Assembly (NCBI GenBank): GCA_009377605.1
Contig: WHTT01000014.1
Coordinates: forward strand, 28,859 to 92,858
DNA length: 64,000 nt
Direction: 5' to 3'
Source: Luteitalea sp.
Lineage (GTDB): Bacteria > Acidobacteriota > Vicinamibacteria > Vicinamibacterales > Vicinamibacteraceae
Shown: positions 25,197-33,765 of the stretch, in pieces
Numbering within the stretch: position 1 is the stretch's first letter
Layout of the letters: the number at the start of each line of letters is the position of its first letter
The notes under the pieces: model-generated
Told to the model about the DNA's origin: nothing
Database searches by the model: none
Seen by the model: only the letters and a program-made list of their open reading frames with translations
Made by a program: the position numbers and the translations under genes

Positions 25197-25721
25197 TTAC
25201 CGCCGCTTTACCTTTCGCGTGGTGGGTCTCTGCGCGGCCTTCGCGCTTCTCTTTTTCTTCGGGCGAAGCTTCGGCTTCGTGGCGGCGCGCTTCGTGTCGG
25301 CATTCGTGGCCAGCACGTTCGACAGCTCGTACGCTTCCTGCAGCCAGTCTGTGATTGGCGCCTCTACCTCGTCTCGGTGGCGGATCCGAATGATGTGAAC
25401 GAGCTTGGACTTCGAGGCGCGATCGATGCGCCGGACTTGCGGAGCCTTCAGCGCACGGCCCAGGAACACGCAGACCTCGAGGAAGCTTTTCTTCGGGCGT
25501 ACGAAGAAGTAGCAGGACTTGCGCGAGAACATGATCGATTTGTGCGAGGCGTAGATCCGCTGCTCTCCAAAAGAGGCGGCGGTCTCGCGCAGCCGCTCCC
25601 AGGCATCCTGCAGGTCCTCCGACAGATCCGCCGTGAGCGCCGCTTCGGTGGTCGTCCAGCAATCGTGCGCCTCGCCTTCCTCGACCCACTGCTTGCAGTG
25701 GTAGCACTCCCGACCGGCCAT
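25197..25721 (-). CDS. DUF5655-like protein with zinc-finger-like start and basic tail
   Basis: The product has 174 residues from the ATG at 25721 (a TTG two codons earlier is possible). The first 20 residues hold a possible zinc site, 'CYHCKQWVEEGEAHDCW'. The middle (about 30-130) fits DUF5655: 'RIYASHKSIMFSRKSCYFFV', 'LEVCVFLGRALKAP', 'LVHIIRIRHRDEVEAPITDW' and 'LQEAYELS'. The last 35 residues are a Lys/Arg-rich low-complexity tail ('KPKLRPKKKRSAKAA', 'RPTTRKVKRR') likely to bind nucleic acid. DUF5655 domains are often found beside restriction or DNA-repair functions; the function here is unknown. Confidence 0.7.
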   Translation of the reverse strand: MAGRECYHCKQWVEEGEAHDCWTTTEAALTADLSEDLQDAWERLRETAASFGEQRIYASHKSIMFSRKSCYFFVRPKKSFLEVCVFLGRALKAPQVRRIDRASKSKLVHIIRIRHRDEVEAPITDWLQEAYELSNVLATNADTKRAATKPKLRPKKKRSAKAAQRPTTRKVKRR

Positions 25722-25792
25722 ACCCAATTGTAGCGACGGACCCGCGCCGATTCCTTGGATGGCCTGAGATTGAACTTTGTGCTCCGGACCAC

Positions 25793-25879
25793 TTAGAAGG
25801 TCGTGTTCCAGAGCGAAACGATGAGATAGATCGGGAGAATCAGAACGGTGCCGAACGCCAGCATGATCTGCAGCAGCAT
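25793..25879 (-). CDS. 28-residue single-pass membrane peptide
   Basis: An ATG at 25879 is preceded by TAAGGAAA with a 6-bp spacing, and the frame runs 28 codons to TAA. The peptide begins MLLQIMLAFG, continues with an almost unbroken hydrophobic run and ends LWNTTF. It fits one transmembrane helix with a short polar C-terminus, like the tiny subunits that stabilise membrane complexes (CydX, KdpF and CcoQ classes). I do not recognise the family. It lies alone in the 323-bp gap between the DUF5655 and reductase genes, followed by no other minus-strand gene for some distance. Confidence 0.5.
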   Translation of the reverse strand: MLLQIMLAFGTVLILPIYLIVSLWNTTF

Positions 25880-26050
25880 GGCGTTTCCTTACTCGACTCT
25901 GAGGGTAAAATGCCCCAGGCGGATGGACTCGTGCTCACGGCGTCTCGAGGCCCGCCGCTGAGATGGCGCATCGGACCAGTGGAGCGGTCCCGCCGGCCGA
26001 TGATATGAATCACTCATGCGAACTATGTTGTTGATCATGGTGGGGCTGCC

Positions 26051-27436
26051 GTGACGAGCTTCGACGCCATCATTATCGGTGCGGGCCAGGCCGGTCCGCC
26101 GCTCGCGGGCCGGCTGACTGGCGCCGGCATGACGGTCGCACTCGTCGAGCGCAAGCTCTTCGGCGGCACGTGCGTCAACACCGGCTGCATGCCGACCAAG
26201 ACCCTCGTGGCAAGCGCCTACGCGGCACATCTCGCCCGACGAGCCGCAGACTATGGCGTCGTCCTGTCCGGCGACCCGCAGATCGACATGGCCAAGGTCA
26301 AGTCCCGCGCCGACGCCGTGTCGGCGAAGGCGCGCGGCGGCGTTGAGAAGTGGCTGCGTGGGATGTCTGGCTGCACGGTGCTCGAAGGTCATGCGCACTT
26401 CGAGTCGCCGAACACCGTTCGTGTGGGCGAGCAACGGCTGACCGCTCCACGCATCTTCATCAATGTCGGCGGACGTGCCGTCGTGCCCGACATGCCAGGC
26501 GTTGGTGAGGTGCCATACCTGACCAACACCTCAATCCTGATGTTGGACCATGTGCCTCGGCACCTGGTGGTCGTCGGAGGCAGCTACGTCGGCCTCGAGT
26601 TCGCGCAGATGTACAGGCGGTTCGGCGCGGAGGTGACCGTCGTGGAGAAGGCGCCACGATTGATAGCCCGCGAAGACGAGGATGTCTCCCTGGCAGTCGG
26701 AGACATCCTGGAAGCCGAGGGCATCGCGATCCGCACGGAGGCCACGTGCATCGGCCTTGCGCCGCGCGATCAGGGTATCGCGGTCTCCGTCGACTGCACC
26801 CACGGGTCGCCCGAAGCGATCGGAACACACGTGCTGCTGGCGGTCGGCCGCCTTCCGAACACCGACGATCTAGGGCTGGACAGAGCAGGGGTCACCACCG
26901 ACGCTCGCGGCTACATCACCGTTGACGAGAGCTTGGCCACCAGCGTCCCCGGGATCTGGGCGCTCGGCGACTGCAACGGTCGCGGTGCCTTCACGCACAC
27001 TGCGTACAACGATTTCGAGATTGTCGCCGCCAATTTGCTGGACGGCGCACGCCGCGAGCTGCGAGCGCGCGTGCCGGCGTATGCCCTGTACATCGATCCA
27101 CCCCTGGGGCGTGTCGGGGTCACAGAGGCCCAGGCGCGGGCGAGCGGCCGTCCGCTCCTGATCGGCAAGCGGCCGATGAGCCGTGTCGGCCGGGCCATCG
27201 AGAAGGGTGAGACGCAGGGCTTCATGAAGGTCGTCGTCGACGCAGAGACCAGGAGCATTCTTGGTGCGGCTATCCTCGGTACCGGGGGGGATGAAGCGAT
27301 CCACGGCGTGCTCGATATCATCAATGCGCGCGTGCCGTACGATGTGCTTCAGCGTGCAGTACCGATTCATCCGACTGTCTCCGAGCTCATTCCGACGCTG
27401 CTTCGCGACATGCAACCAGAGCCCGCGCGCCGTTGA
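26051..27436 (+). CDS. Mercuric-reductase-like FAD disulfide oxidoreductase
   Basis: The product has 461 residues starting from GTG at 26051. It has the FAD-binding Rossmann motif 'AIIIGAGQAGPPLAGRL' and the redox-active pair Cys41/Cys46 in 'GGTCVNTGCMPTKTL'. A second Rossmann motif binds NAD(P) ('LVVVGGSYVGLEFAQMYRRF'), an FAD motif reads 'GIWALGDCNGRGAFTHTAYND', and the C-terminal dimer domain carries the catalytic His in 'IHPTVSELIPTL'. It lacks both the N-terminal HMA domain and the C-terminal Cys pair of MerA and has no mer neighbours, so true mercury reduction is unlikely. It is better described as a dihydrolipoamide-dehydrogenase-family reductase with an unknown acceptor. Confidence 0.88.
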   Translation: MTSFDAIIIGAGQAGPPLAGRLTGAGMTVALVERKLFGGTCVNTGCMPTKTLVASAYAAHLARRAADYGVVLSGDPQIDMAKVKSRADAVSAKARGGVEKWLRGMSGCTVLEGHAHFESPNTVRVGEQRLTAPRIFINVGGRAVVPDMPGVGEVPYLTNTSILMLDHVPRHLVVVGGSYVGLEFAQMYRRFGAEVTVVEKAPRLIAREDEDVSLAVGDILEAEGIAIRTEATCIGLAPRDQGIAVSVDCTHGSPEAIGTHVLLAVGRLPNTDDLGLDRAGVTTDARGYITVDESLATSVPGIWALGDCNGRGAFTHTAYNDFEIVAANLLDGARRELRARVPAYALYIDPPLGRVGVTEAQARASGRPLLIGKRPMSRVGRAIEKGETQGFMKVVVDAETRSILGAAILGTGGDEAIHGVLDIINARVPYDVLQRAVPIHPTVSELIPTLLRDMQPEPARR

Positions 27437-27466
27437 CACGCACGACTCGTCAGTGAGGAGGTTGTC

Positions 27467-27631
27467 ATGGCAAGAAGCGACGCCGTGCGGCGCGCGACCG
27501 GGCGAGATCGGGACGAGTGGTTTGCCCTGCTCGACGCGTGGCGTGCTGCGGGCCGTCAGTACCGAGAGATCGCCGACTGGCTCATGGGCGAGCACGACGT
27601 CAGCAGGTGGTGGCCCAGAAGCTCACTGTAA
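27467..27631 (+). pseudogene. Truncated duplicate of the DUF4287-SRPBCC gene
   Basis: The 54 codons repeat the start of the gene at 15601 ('MARSDAVRRATGRDRDEWFA', 'VSRWWP'), including the upstream GAGGAGG, at high nucleotide identity. A one-base deletion after the 'RWW' codons shifts the frame, and a stop follows within eight codons. The similarity ends about 15 bp later, and the SRPBCC part is missing. It sits 31 bp after the reductase stop and could still be translated as a short DUF4287 peptide. Confidence 0.8.
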
Positions 27632-27647
27632 ACGGGTAGGAACGTGA

Positions 27648-27959
27648 GCACAGGGCTGGCAGCACACCGACTCGATGGACATGGGTGCCGGGATGGGCAT
27701 CTACTTCATGTTCAACGACCCCGACAAGATCACCAAGGGCGGCATGTCGAACATGGCCAAAGCGATGAACATGCCGCCGCACTGGCTGCATTACGTCACC
27801 GTCGACGAGATCGCCGCGACAATGGAGCGAGTCAAGAGCAAGGGCGGCAAGGTCCTCAATGGACCGATGGACGTCCCCGGCGGGGACCAGATCGCCCAGT
27901 GCCAGGATCCGCAGGGCGGCTTCTTCGCCGTCTACGCGGCGGGCAAGAACAAGAAGTAA
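27648..27959 (+). pseudogene. C-terminal half of a VOC/glyoxalase domain
   Basis: The open frame after the TGA at 27645 begins 'GWQHTDSMDMGAGMGIYFMF' and continues 'MPPHWLHYVTVDEIAATMER', 'VLNGPMDVPGGDQIAQCQDP' and 'GGFFAVYAAG'. This matches the second half of a glyoxalase-like VOC domain, where 'GW' normally lies about 30 residues into the domain. The first beta-alpha-beta unit is gone. A possible ATG at 27675 has no ribosome binding site. It follows the DUF4287 scrap directly, so one deletion probably fused two damaged genes. SRPBCC and VOC genes are often neighbours, which fits loss of the DNA between them. Confidence 0.75.
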
Positions 27960-28096
27960 CGCGTTAGGGCATCAGTGTGGGCGTGGCTGGGTGGGCGTGG
28001 CCCAGGGAGATCCCGCGTCCGAGAACCGGTCTCATACATGCGCGAGAACGCCCCGATATCTGTGCCGGCGTTAACACCCGCGATAAAGTAGGGGCC

Positions 28097-29032
28097 ATGG
28101 CAACGCTTGCACTGTTTGGAGCCACCGGAGCGATTGGACGAAGCATGGTCGACGCTCTCCGCGTGGACGGAACGCCGTACAGGGTCGTGGGACGCTCACG
28201 GTCCGCGCTCGAAGGGGCGTTCGGCACCGATGCTCTGGCGGAGATCGCAACCTGGAATCCAGAAGATGAGGCCTCCATCAAGGAGGCCGCTGCTGGAATC
28301 GACACGATCGTCTACGCCGTGGGCGTACCTTACTGGGAATTCCGACTGCACCCGATCCTCATGAAGAAGACGATCGACGCGGCGATCGCCGTGGGCGTGG
28401 CTCACATACTCTTGATTGGGACCGTCTATCCGTATGGTCGCCCTCGTGCGGAGCGGGTGCGCGAAGACCATCCGCGTGAGCCGCACACGTTCAAGGGCAA
28501 GATGCGCAAGGAGCAAGAGGATTTGCTCTTGGCCGCGGATGCCGCTGGCAGGCTTCGCGGTGCAGTGCTCAGGTTGCCGGACTTCTACGGTCCGAACGTC
28601 GACAAGAGTCTCATGGGGAGCGCCTTCCGCGCCGCGAAGGAAGGCGGACGTGCCCCGCTCTTGGGTCCCATCGACACGCCGCACGAGTTCGTCTTCGTTC
28701 CGGATGTCGGGCCGGTGGTGACGAAGCTCGTGCGGGAGCCGCGCGCCTGGGGCAGCGTGTGGCACTTCGGCGGTTTGGGTGTGATCACGATCCGTGCCTT
28801 CGCCGAGGAGATTTTCGCGCAGGCCGGCCGCCAGCCGAAGCTCTTCGTGGTAAACAACTGGATGCTGCGAGTGGCCGGCGTTTTCAACCCCATGATGCGC
28901 GAGCTTGTCGAGATGAACTATCTGCTGAAGACTCCGGTCATCATGAACGACGACCGGTTACGGGATCTTCTGCCCGGCGTCCACAAGACCGCTTATTCGG
29001 CTGGCATCACCGCAACCCTCGGAGCGATGTGA
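28097..29032 (+). CDS. NAD(P)-dependent epimerase/dehydratase (extended SDR)
   Basis: The product has 311 residues. ATG at 28097 follows TAGGGGCC; the longer frame to 27977 lacks conserved sequence. The nucleotide-binding motif 'LALFGATGAIGRSMVDALR' starts at residue 4. Further signatures are 'IDTIVYAVGVPYWEFRLHP', 'LLIGTVYPYGRPRAERVRED' (with the Tyr expected of the active site), 'RLPDFYGPNVDKSLMG' and 'EFVFVPDVGPVVTKLV'. The N-terminal Rossmann half and the 'DFYGP' motif are typical of atypical SDRs acting on sugar nucleotides or small ketones. The substrate cannot be named. Confidence 0.85.
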   Translation: MATLALFGATGAIGRSMVDALRVDGTPYRVVGRSRSALEGAFGTDALAEIATWNPEDEASIKEAAAGIDTIVYAVGVPYWEFRLHPILMKKTIDAAIAVGVAHILLIGTVYPYGRPRAERVREDHPREPHTFKGKMRKEQEDLLLAADAAGRLRGAVLRLPDFYGPNVDKSLMGSAFRAAKEGGRAPLLGPIDTPHEFVFVPDVGPVVTKLVREPRAWGSVWHFGGLGVITIRAFAEEIFAQAGRQPKLFVVNNWMLRVAGVFNPMMRELVEMNYLLKTPVIMNDDRLRDLLPGVHKTAYSAGITATLGAM

Positions 29033-29084
29033 GCCGGTCGCAACAGTCATTTGCTTCGGCGCGTTTCCCTCGCGTGACGGCTCC

Positions 29085-31802
29085 ATGACGTCGATCGCAC
29101 CGATCTTGACCCCTCTCGGCCACCTTTTGCTCGAGCCGGTAGACGATGCGCCGCCGCTGCCGGGCGACGTGTTGGATCGGCTCCAGGAGGCATTTGCGCG
29201 CGGTTCCGGCCATGGACTGCTGCAGCTCGGAGCAGGGGAGGTGGGAACAGCCCTGCCCGGCCTGTTCGGCTACTGGTGCGAGCTCGCGGGACGATACGTG
29301 AGCGCCGTGTGCGGGCAGCAGGATCTCGGGAAGAGTCGCAGCCACACGCCAATTCCACCTCCGCCACAGGACGAGCTCGAGATGCTGGCCGTGGCCGCGC
29401 CGCCGATGATGGGCGCGGAATACCTGACGGGGCCCGTGCTGGAAGCGCTCTGGAACCAGCTGGGGGCGGCGTTCCGGATAGAGCTCGCCGAATCGAAAAC
29501 CTCGCTCCAGGACTTTCTGCGGCGCAAGAGCCCCGCGTGGCACCTGGTTGGCCGCGTACACTTCAATCTCGCCGAGAACCGCCGCGACGAGGAGGCGCCG
29601 TTCGCGTTTCTCGCGACGTACACCGCGCAGCTCTCGGCGCACGCGAAAGCACAACACCTCCCGCTCGGCCGCGCGCTCACCGAGTACGCGGGTGCGGCAA
29701 ACCGATCTCGGTTGCTCTCGTTGCTCTTACCCGTGCAACGGGCGGCAGAGCAGTGCGCTTGGCTGAAGTCGATGGTCGACGCGGGCGAGATCTTTCACCC
29801 GCTGCGATGGACACCTGCCGATGCCTATCAGCTGCTCACCGACCTCCCGCGTCTCGAGGCAGCAGGCGTCATCGTGCGCGTGCCCAGCACGTGGCGCGCG
29901 AATCGCCCTCCCCATCCTCGCGTGAGCGCCGTCGTCGGCAGCAAACCGCCCTCTGGTCTGGGCACGGAGGCGCTTCTCGACTTTCGCATGGAGGTGACGC
30001 TCGACGGCGAATCGCTGACTCCGGTGGAGGTCGAGCAACTGCTCGCAGGCTCCGATGGCTTGCACCTCGTCCGCGGCCGCTGGGTCCAGGTGGATCGCGC
30101 CACGCTTGGCCGCATGCTCGATGAGCTCCGCGCGGTCGAAAAGGTTGCCGAAGAGAGAGGTCTCGGGTTTGCGGAAGCGATGCGCCTCGTCGCCGGCGCG
30201 AGGTTCTCCGGCGACGAGCGGCTGGATGCTGCCGCTCCAGACTGGTCCCGTGTCGCCGCCGGTCCCTGGCTGGCAACGACGCTCGAGGGACTGCGCCGGC
30301 CGGACGGGCTCGCACGCGTCGACCCGGGAGACGCGCTGAAGACCGAGCTGCGTCCATATCAACAGGCCGGCGTGCGCTGGCTGCACCTGTTGTCGGGGCT
30401 CGGCCTCGGCGCCTGTCTCGCCGACGACATGGGGCTGGGAAAGACGATGCAGGTGTTGGCGCTGTTGTTGGTGCTGCGCAGTCAGGACGGCTCGCCGGAT
30501 CGCGGCGCGCGCCGCCGGCGAGCGAGCCTGATCGTCGCGCCGGCGTCGCTCCTCGCCAACTGGGAGTCGGAAGCGGCTCGGTTCACGCCCTCCCTGCGGA
30601 CGCTCGTCGCACACCCGTCGGTGCTACCGAGCGCCGATCTGCGAACGCTCGACTCGGGCCGGCTGGCGGATGTCGATCTCGTGATCACGAGCTACGGCAC
30701 ACTCGTCCGTACGCCCGCGCTCCTCGAGATCCCTTGGGAGCTGGCCGTGCTCGATGAAGCCCAGGCCATCAAAAGTCCTGGCGCAAGGCAGACGCGAACG
30801 GTCAAGCAGCTCGACGCGCGGGCGCGGATCGCGCTCACGGGCACGCCCGTGGAGAATCGGGTCGGGGACGTCTGGTCCATCTTCGACTTCATCAACCCCG
30901 GCTTGCTGGGCACCAGCAAGGAGTTCGGCCGGTTCACCAAACGCCTTGCCGCAGGGTCGCAGAGCAGCTATGGGCCGCTGCGTGATCTCGTCCGACCGTA
31001 CGTCCTCCGGCGACTCAAGACGGACAGGTCGATCATTGCCGACCTGCCGGACAAGACCGAAGTGAAGGCGTTCTGCTCGCTCAGCCGCGCGCAGGCCGCC
31101 CTGTATCAGCGAAGCGTGACAGAGCTGGCCAGGGAGCTCGCCGCGGCCGACGGAATCAAGCGCAGGGGCGTGGTGCTCGCGTTTCTCATGCGCTTCAAGC
31201 AGATCTGCAATCATCCATCGCACTGGTTGGGCGACGGTCGGTGGGCAGAGGCTGATAGCGGAAAGCTGTCACGCTTACGTGAGATCGCCGAAGTCATCGT
31301 CGCAAAGCAGGAGAAGGTGCTCGTCTTCACCCAGTTCCGCGAGGTCACCGCTCCCTTGGCGGCCTTTCTCGGCTCGGTATTCGGCCGGCCCGGGCTCGTG
31401 CTGCACGGCGAGACCAGCGTGAAGAAGCGCCAGGCGCTCGTCCAGCAGTTTCAGGAGGACGAGCGCGTGCCCTTCTTCGTCTTGTCGCTCAAGGCCGGCG
31501 GCTCGGGCCTCAATCTCACGGCGGCGTCGCACGTCGTTCACTTCGACCGCTGGTGGAATCCGGCTGTCGAGAACCAGGCAACCGACCGCGCGTTCCGCAT
31601 CGGGCAGACCAAGAACGTGCTCGTGCACAAGTTCTTGTGCCGCGGAACGGTTGAGGAGAAGATCGACGAGTTGATCGAGTCGAAGCGGCAGCTCTCCCAG
31701 GATCTGCTCGAGGGCGGCGCCGACGTGCTGCTTACCGAGATGGATGACGAGGCGCTGCTGAAGCTCGTGACACTCGATCTACACGCCGCATCGCAGGAAT
31801 GA
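29085..31802 (+). CDS. SNF2-family DNA helicase/translocase
   Basis: The product has 905 residues. The first 400 residues are a family-specific region with DUF3670-like sequence upstream of the motor. The SNF2 motor follows: 'ACLADDMGLGKTMQVLALLL' (Walker A, about 446), 'LIVAPASLLANWE', 'LAVLDEAQAIKSPGARQTR' (DEAQ box, about 557) and 'IALTGTPVENRVGDVWSIFD'. Helicase_C carries 'FVLSLKAGGSGLNLTAA' and 'ATDRAFRIGQTKNVLVHKFL'. SNF2 proteins use ATP to move along duplex DNA and remodel protein-DNA complexes. Its stop overlaps the start of a SWIM zinc-finger gene (ATGA), a pairing conserved in many bacteria, so the two products probably form one complex in DNA repair or transcription recycling. Confidence 0.92.
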   Translation: MTSIAPILTPLGHLLLEPVDDAPPLPGDVLDRLQEAFARGSGHGLLQLGAGEVGTALPGLFGYWCELAGRYVSAVCGQQDLGKSRSHTPIPPPPQDELEMLAVAAPPMMGAEYLTGPVLEALWNQLGAAFRIELAESKTSLQDFLRRKSPAWHLVGRVHFNLAENRRDEEAPFAFLATYTAQLSAHAKAQHLPLGRALTEYAGAANRSRLLSLLLPVQRAAEQCAWLKSMVDAGEIFHPLRWTPADAYQLLTDLPRLEAAGVIVRVPSTWRANRPPHPRVSAVVGSKPPSGLGTEALLDFRMEVTLDGESLTPVEVEQLLAGSDGLHLVRGRWVQVDRATLGRMLDELRAVEKVAEERGLGFAEAMRLVAGARFSGDERLDAAAPDWSRVAAGPWLATTLEGLRRPDGLARVDPGDALKTELRPYQQAGVRWLHLLSGLGLGACLADDMGLGKTMQVLALLLVLRSQDGSPDRGARRRRASLIVAPASLLANWESEAARFTPSLRTLVAHPSVLPSADLRTLDSGRLADVDLVITSYGTLVRTPALLEIPWELAVLDEAQAIKSPGARQTRTVKQLDARARIALTGTPVENRVGDVWSIFDFINPGLLGTSKEFGRFTKRLAAGSQSSYGPLRDLVRPYVLRRLKTDRSIIADLPDKTEVKAFCSLSRAQAALYQRSVTELARELAAADGIKRRGVVLAFLMRFKQICNHPSHWLGDGRWAEADSGKLSRLREIAEVIVAKQEKVLVFTQFREVTAPLAAFLGSVFGRPGLVLHGETSVKKRQALVQQFQEDERVPFFVLSLKAGGSGLNLTAASHVVHFDRWWNPAVENQATDRAFRIGQTKNVLVHKFLCRGTVEEKIDELIESKRQLSQDLLEGGADVLLTEMDDEALLKLVTLDLHAASQE

Positions 31803-32686
31803 CGATGGACTACGACGGCTGGAGACCCTATGTGCCTGTCGCCACGCGCCGCCGTCGAGCGGCGCGGGTGTTGGCGGGGCTCAAACAGAAGGGGCACGAG
31901 GCCGCACCGGTCCTCATCGATGGCCGAAAGATCACGAGCACGTTCTGGGGCAAGGCGTGGTGCGAGAATCTGGAGCGCTACAGTGATTTCCAGAACCGGC
32001 TGCCACGCGGGCGGACGTACGTCCGCAACGGTTCCGTCATCGATCTGCAGATCTCGCCGGGCGATGTGACTTCACTGGTCAGCGGATCCGACCTCTATCG
32101 GGTTCGGATAGGCGTGGCCGCGCTGCCGAAGCTGCAGTGGCGCGGCATCTGCCGCGACTGCACGGGCGCCATCGACTCGGTCGTCGAGCTGCTCCAGGGA
32201 CGGTTGTCCACCAGCGTCATGGCTCGGATCTGTGAGCCGAAGAAGGGGCTCTTCCCGGCGCCGAGAGAGATCTCGTTTCGTTGCAGTTGCCCAGACTGGG
32301 CACGGATGTGCAAGCACGTCGCGGCGGTGCTGTACGGCATCGGCGCGCGGCTCGACGAACGGCCTGAGCTGCTGTTCCTGCTCAGGGGTGTGGACCAGCA
32401 GGATCTCATCGCCAAGGCGGGCACCGGCTTGCAACCCAGCAGCAAGAGACCAGCGGCGGCGAAGGTCCTCGAGGCCGGTGATCTAGCAGAGATCTTCGGC
32501 ATCGACATAGCTCAATCCGAGCCCGCGGAGGCGTCACCTGTTCGCCGGAAACGGACGGTGCGGGCAGGAGCCGCTGCAGGCGCGAAGCCGGCGGTGGGCG
32601 CTTCCACGAAGCCGATTGGGCAGACGGTTCCGAAACGCGCAACACGTTCGCCCCTTCGCGCGTCACGATCGCGTGGGTCGGGATGA
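31799..32686 (+). CDS. SWIM zinc-finger protein partner of the SNF2 motor
   Basis: The product has 295 residues. ATG at 31799 overlaps the SNF2 stop; a second ATG lies 6 bp later. The N-terminal half has 'STFWGKAWCENLERYSDFQN' and 'LPRGRTYVRNGSVIDLQI', the usual opening of this family. The SWIM finger reads 'FRCSCPDWARMCKHVAAVLY' (about 158-177), with the CxCx(n)CxH zinc ligands complete. The last 60 residues are Ala/Pro/Lys/Arg-rich and probably disordered. SWIM domains bind DNA or protein; next to SNF2 genes they are thought to form a targeting subunit. Confidence 0.9.
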   Translation: MTMDYDGWRPYVPVATRRRRAARVLAGLKQKGHEAAPVLIDGRKITSTFWGKAWCENLERYSDFQNRLPRGRTYVRNGSVIDLQISPGDVTSLVSGSDLYRVRIGVAALPKLQWRGICRDCTGAIDSVVELLQGRLSTSVMARICEPKKGLFPAPREISFRCSCPDWARMCKHVAAVLYGIGARLDERPELLFLLRGVDQQDLIAKAGTGLQPSSKRPAAAKVLEAGDLAEIFGIDIAQSEPAEASPVRRKRTVRAGAAAGAKPAVGASTKPIGQTVPKRATRSPLRASRSRGSG

Positions 32687-32819
32687 CTCGGCGGCAGATT
32701 GATGTGGTGCTGGTTCGAGCTGCATGATCCGAGTGTAGAGCTATCACGTGAGATGCGCTGTCTTCTATTGCACAGCTCGGGTCACATGCGGCGCGCGTTC
32801 GAGCCGCTGAAATGCTGGC

Positions 32820-33491
32820 TCAGTCGTGAAGAACGATACTCAGTAGGGAGCCGTTCACCTTGAGCTTCCCGTTGTACTCGATGAGGCCGAGCTTGCGGAA
32901 CTTGTTCATGAAGAAGTTCACACGCGACCGCGTCGTTCCCACCATCTCGGCGAGAGTCTCCTGTGACAGCTTGGGCAGCGCCCGCTGGGTCGTCTCTTCC
33001 CTCCCGTATCGTGCGAGGAGCAGCAGCGTGCGGGCGAGCCGCTTCTCGCTCGAGTTGAAGAGCTGATCGACGAGGTCCTCTTCGATTCGAATGTTGCGCG
33101 CCAGCATGTGGGCGATGAATCGGTCGGAGAACTCGGAGTGGTCGTGCAGCATCCGAAGCATGTCGCGTTTATGGATCCGGAGGACAGCCGTCGGCACGAC
33201 GGCCGTGGCGCTTCCCATGCGCAGCGGCTGCCCCGCCAGGCACCCCTCACCGAAGAAGTCGCCGGGCCCGAGCATGGCGACGACGGCCTCCTTTCCCGCC
33301 GAGGACAACACCGACAGCTTCACGCCGCCATCCTGGATGTAAAAGAGGGTGTTCGCCTGTGCACCCTGGACGAACACGCCGGCGCCGGTCGCAAACCGAA
33401 CGATGCGGGAGGACACGCCGGCCGACTTGAGGAACGCCTTCACATCGACCAAGGCGGCTGTCACGCTGGCGGGAGGCGGTTTTCGCGGCAT
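32820..33491 (-). CDS. Crp/Fnr-family transcriptional regulator
   Basis: The product has 223 residues. ATG at 33491 is used; the frame is open to a GTG at 33530. The cyclic-nucleotide-binding-like beta-roll (about 25-130) has 'FATGAGVFVQGAQANTLFYI', 'GKEAVVAMLGPGDFFGEGCL' and 'SATAVVPTAVLRIHKRDML'. The long dimer helix follows, then a winged helix with 'LSQETLAEMVGTTRSRVNFF' as recognition helix. There are no Fnr-type N-terminal cysteines, and the Arg/Ser pair that binds cAMP in Crp is not obvious ('FFGEGCLAGQPLRMGSA' keeps the Gly-Glu). The ligand is unknown. It is divergent from the radical SAM gene, with an inverted repeat in the shared region. Confidence 0.9.
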   Translation of the reverse strand: MPRKPPPASVTAALVDVKAFLKSAGVSSRIVRFATGAGVFVQGAQANTLFYIQDGGVKLSVLSSAGKEAVVAMLGPGDFFGEGCLAGQPLRMGSATAVVPTAVLRIHKRDMLRMLHDHSEFSDRFIAHMLARNIRIEEDLVDQLFNSSEKRLARTLLLLARYGREETTQRALPKLSQETLAEMVGTTRSRVNFFMNKFRKLGLIEYNGKLKVNGSLLSIVLHD

Positions 33492-33626
33492 CTGAACTAG
33501 ATCATCCCACGACCGAACGCCAGGAGCCACAGGGAACGGCTGTCGTGCGGCGGCTCGTACAGGTGAAGTGCAGAGCTGGCCCTCAAGATGTGCAGTTTAG
33601 AACAGCGGGCGCGCTGAAAACCTGCT

Positions 33627-33651
33627 TGACTGCCTGAAATGGCGGCAGTCA
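33627..33651. promoter_or_regulatory. Inverted repeat between the Crp/Fnr and radical SAM genes
   Basis: Perfect 8-bp arms TGACTGCC and GGCAGTCA are separated by 9 bp (25 bp in total). It lies in the 274-bp divergent region, 136 bp before the Crp/Fnr start and 115 bp before the radical SAM start. The TGA...TCA ends recall Crp/Fnr sites (TGTGA-N6-TCACA), though the spacing is longer. It could be an operator for the adjacent regulator. Confidence 0.5.
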
Positions 33652-33765
33652 GCGTTTTAGGGCTCCCACCCAAGGCGCCCGCCAATGCTGGAATTCAAGT
33701 TGCATTTGCCAGTGATGGGAGATCCGTAATGGGACGGTAACAGTGATATCGGCAGAATATTGCAC

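Noticed and set aside
26051..27436. Mercury resistance function for the flavin reductase
   Set aside because: The C-terminal Cys pair and HMA domain of MerA are missing and no other mer gene is nearby.
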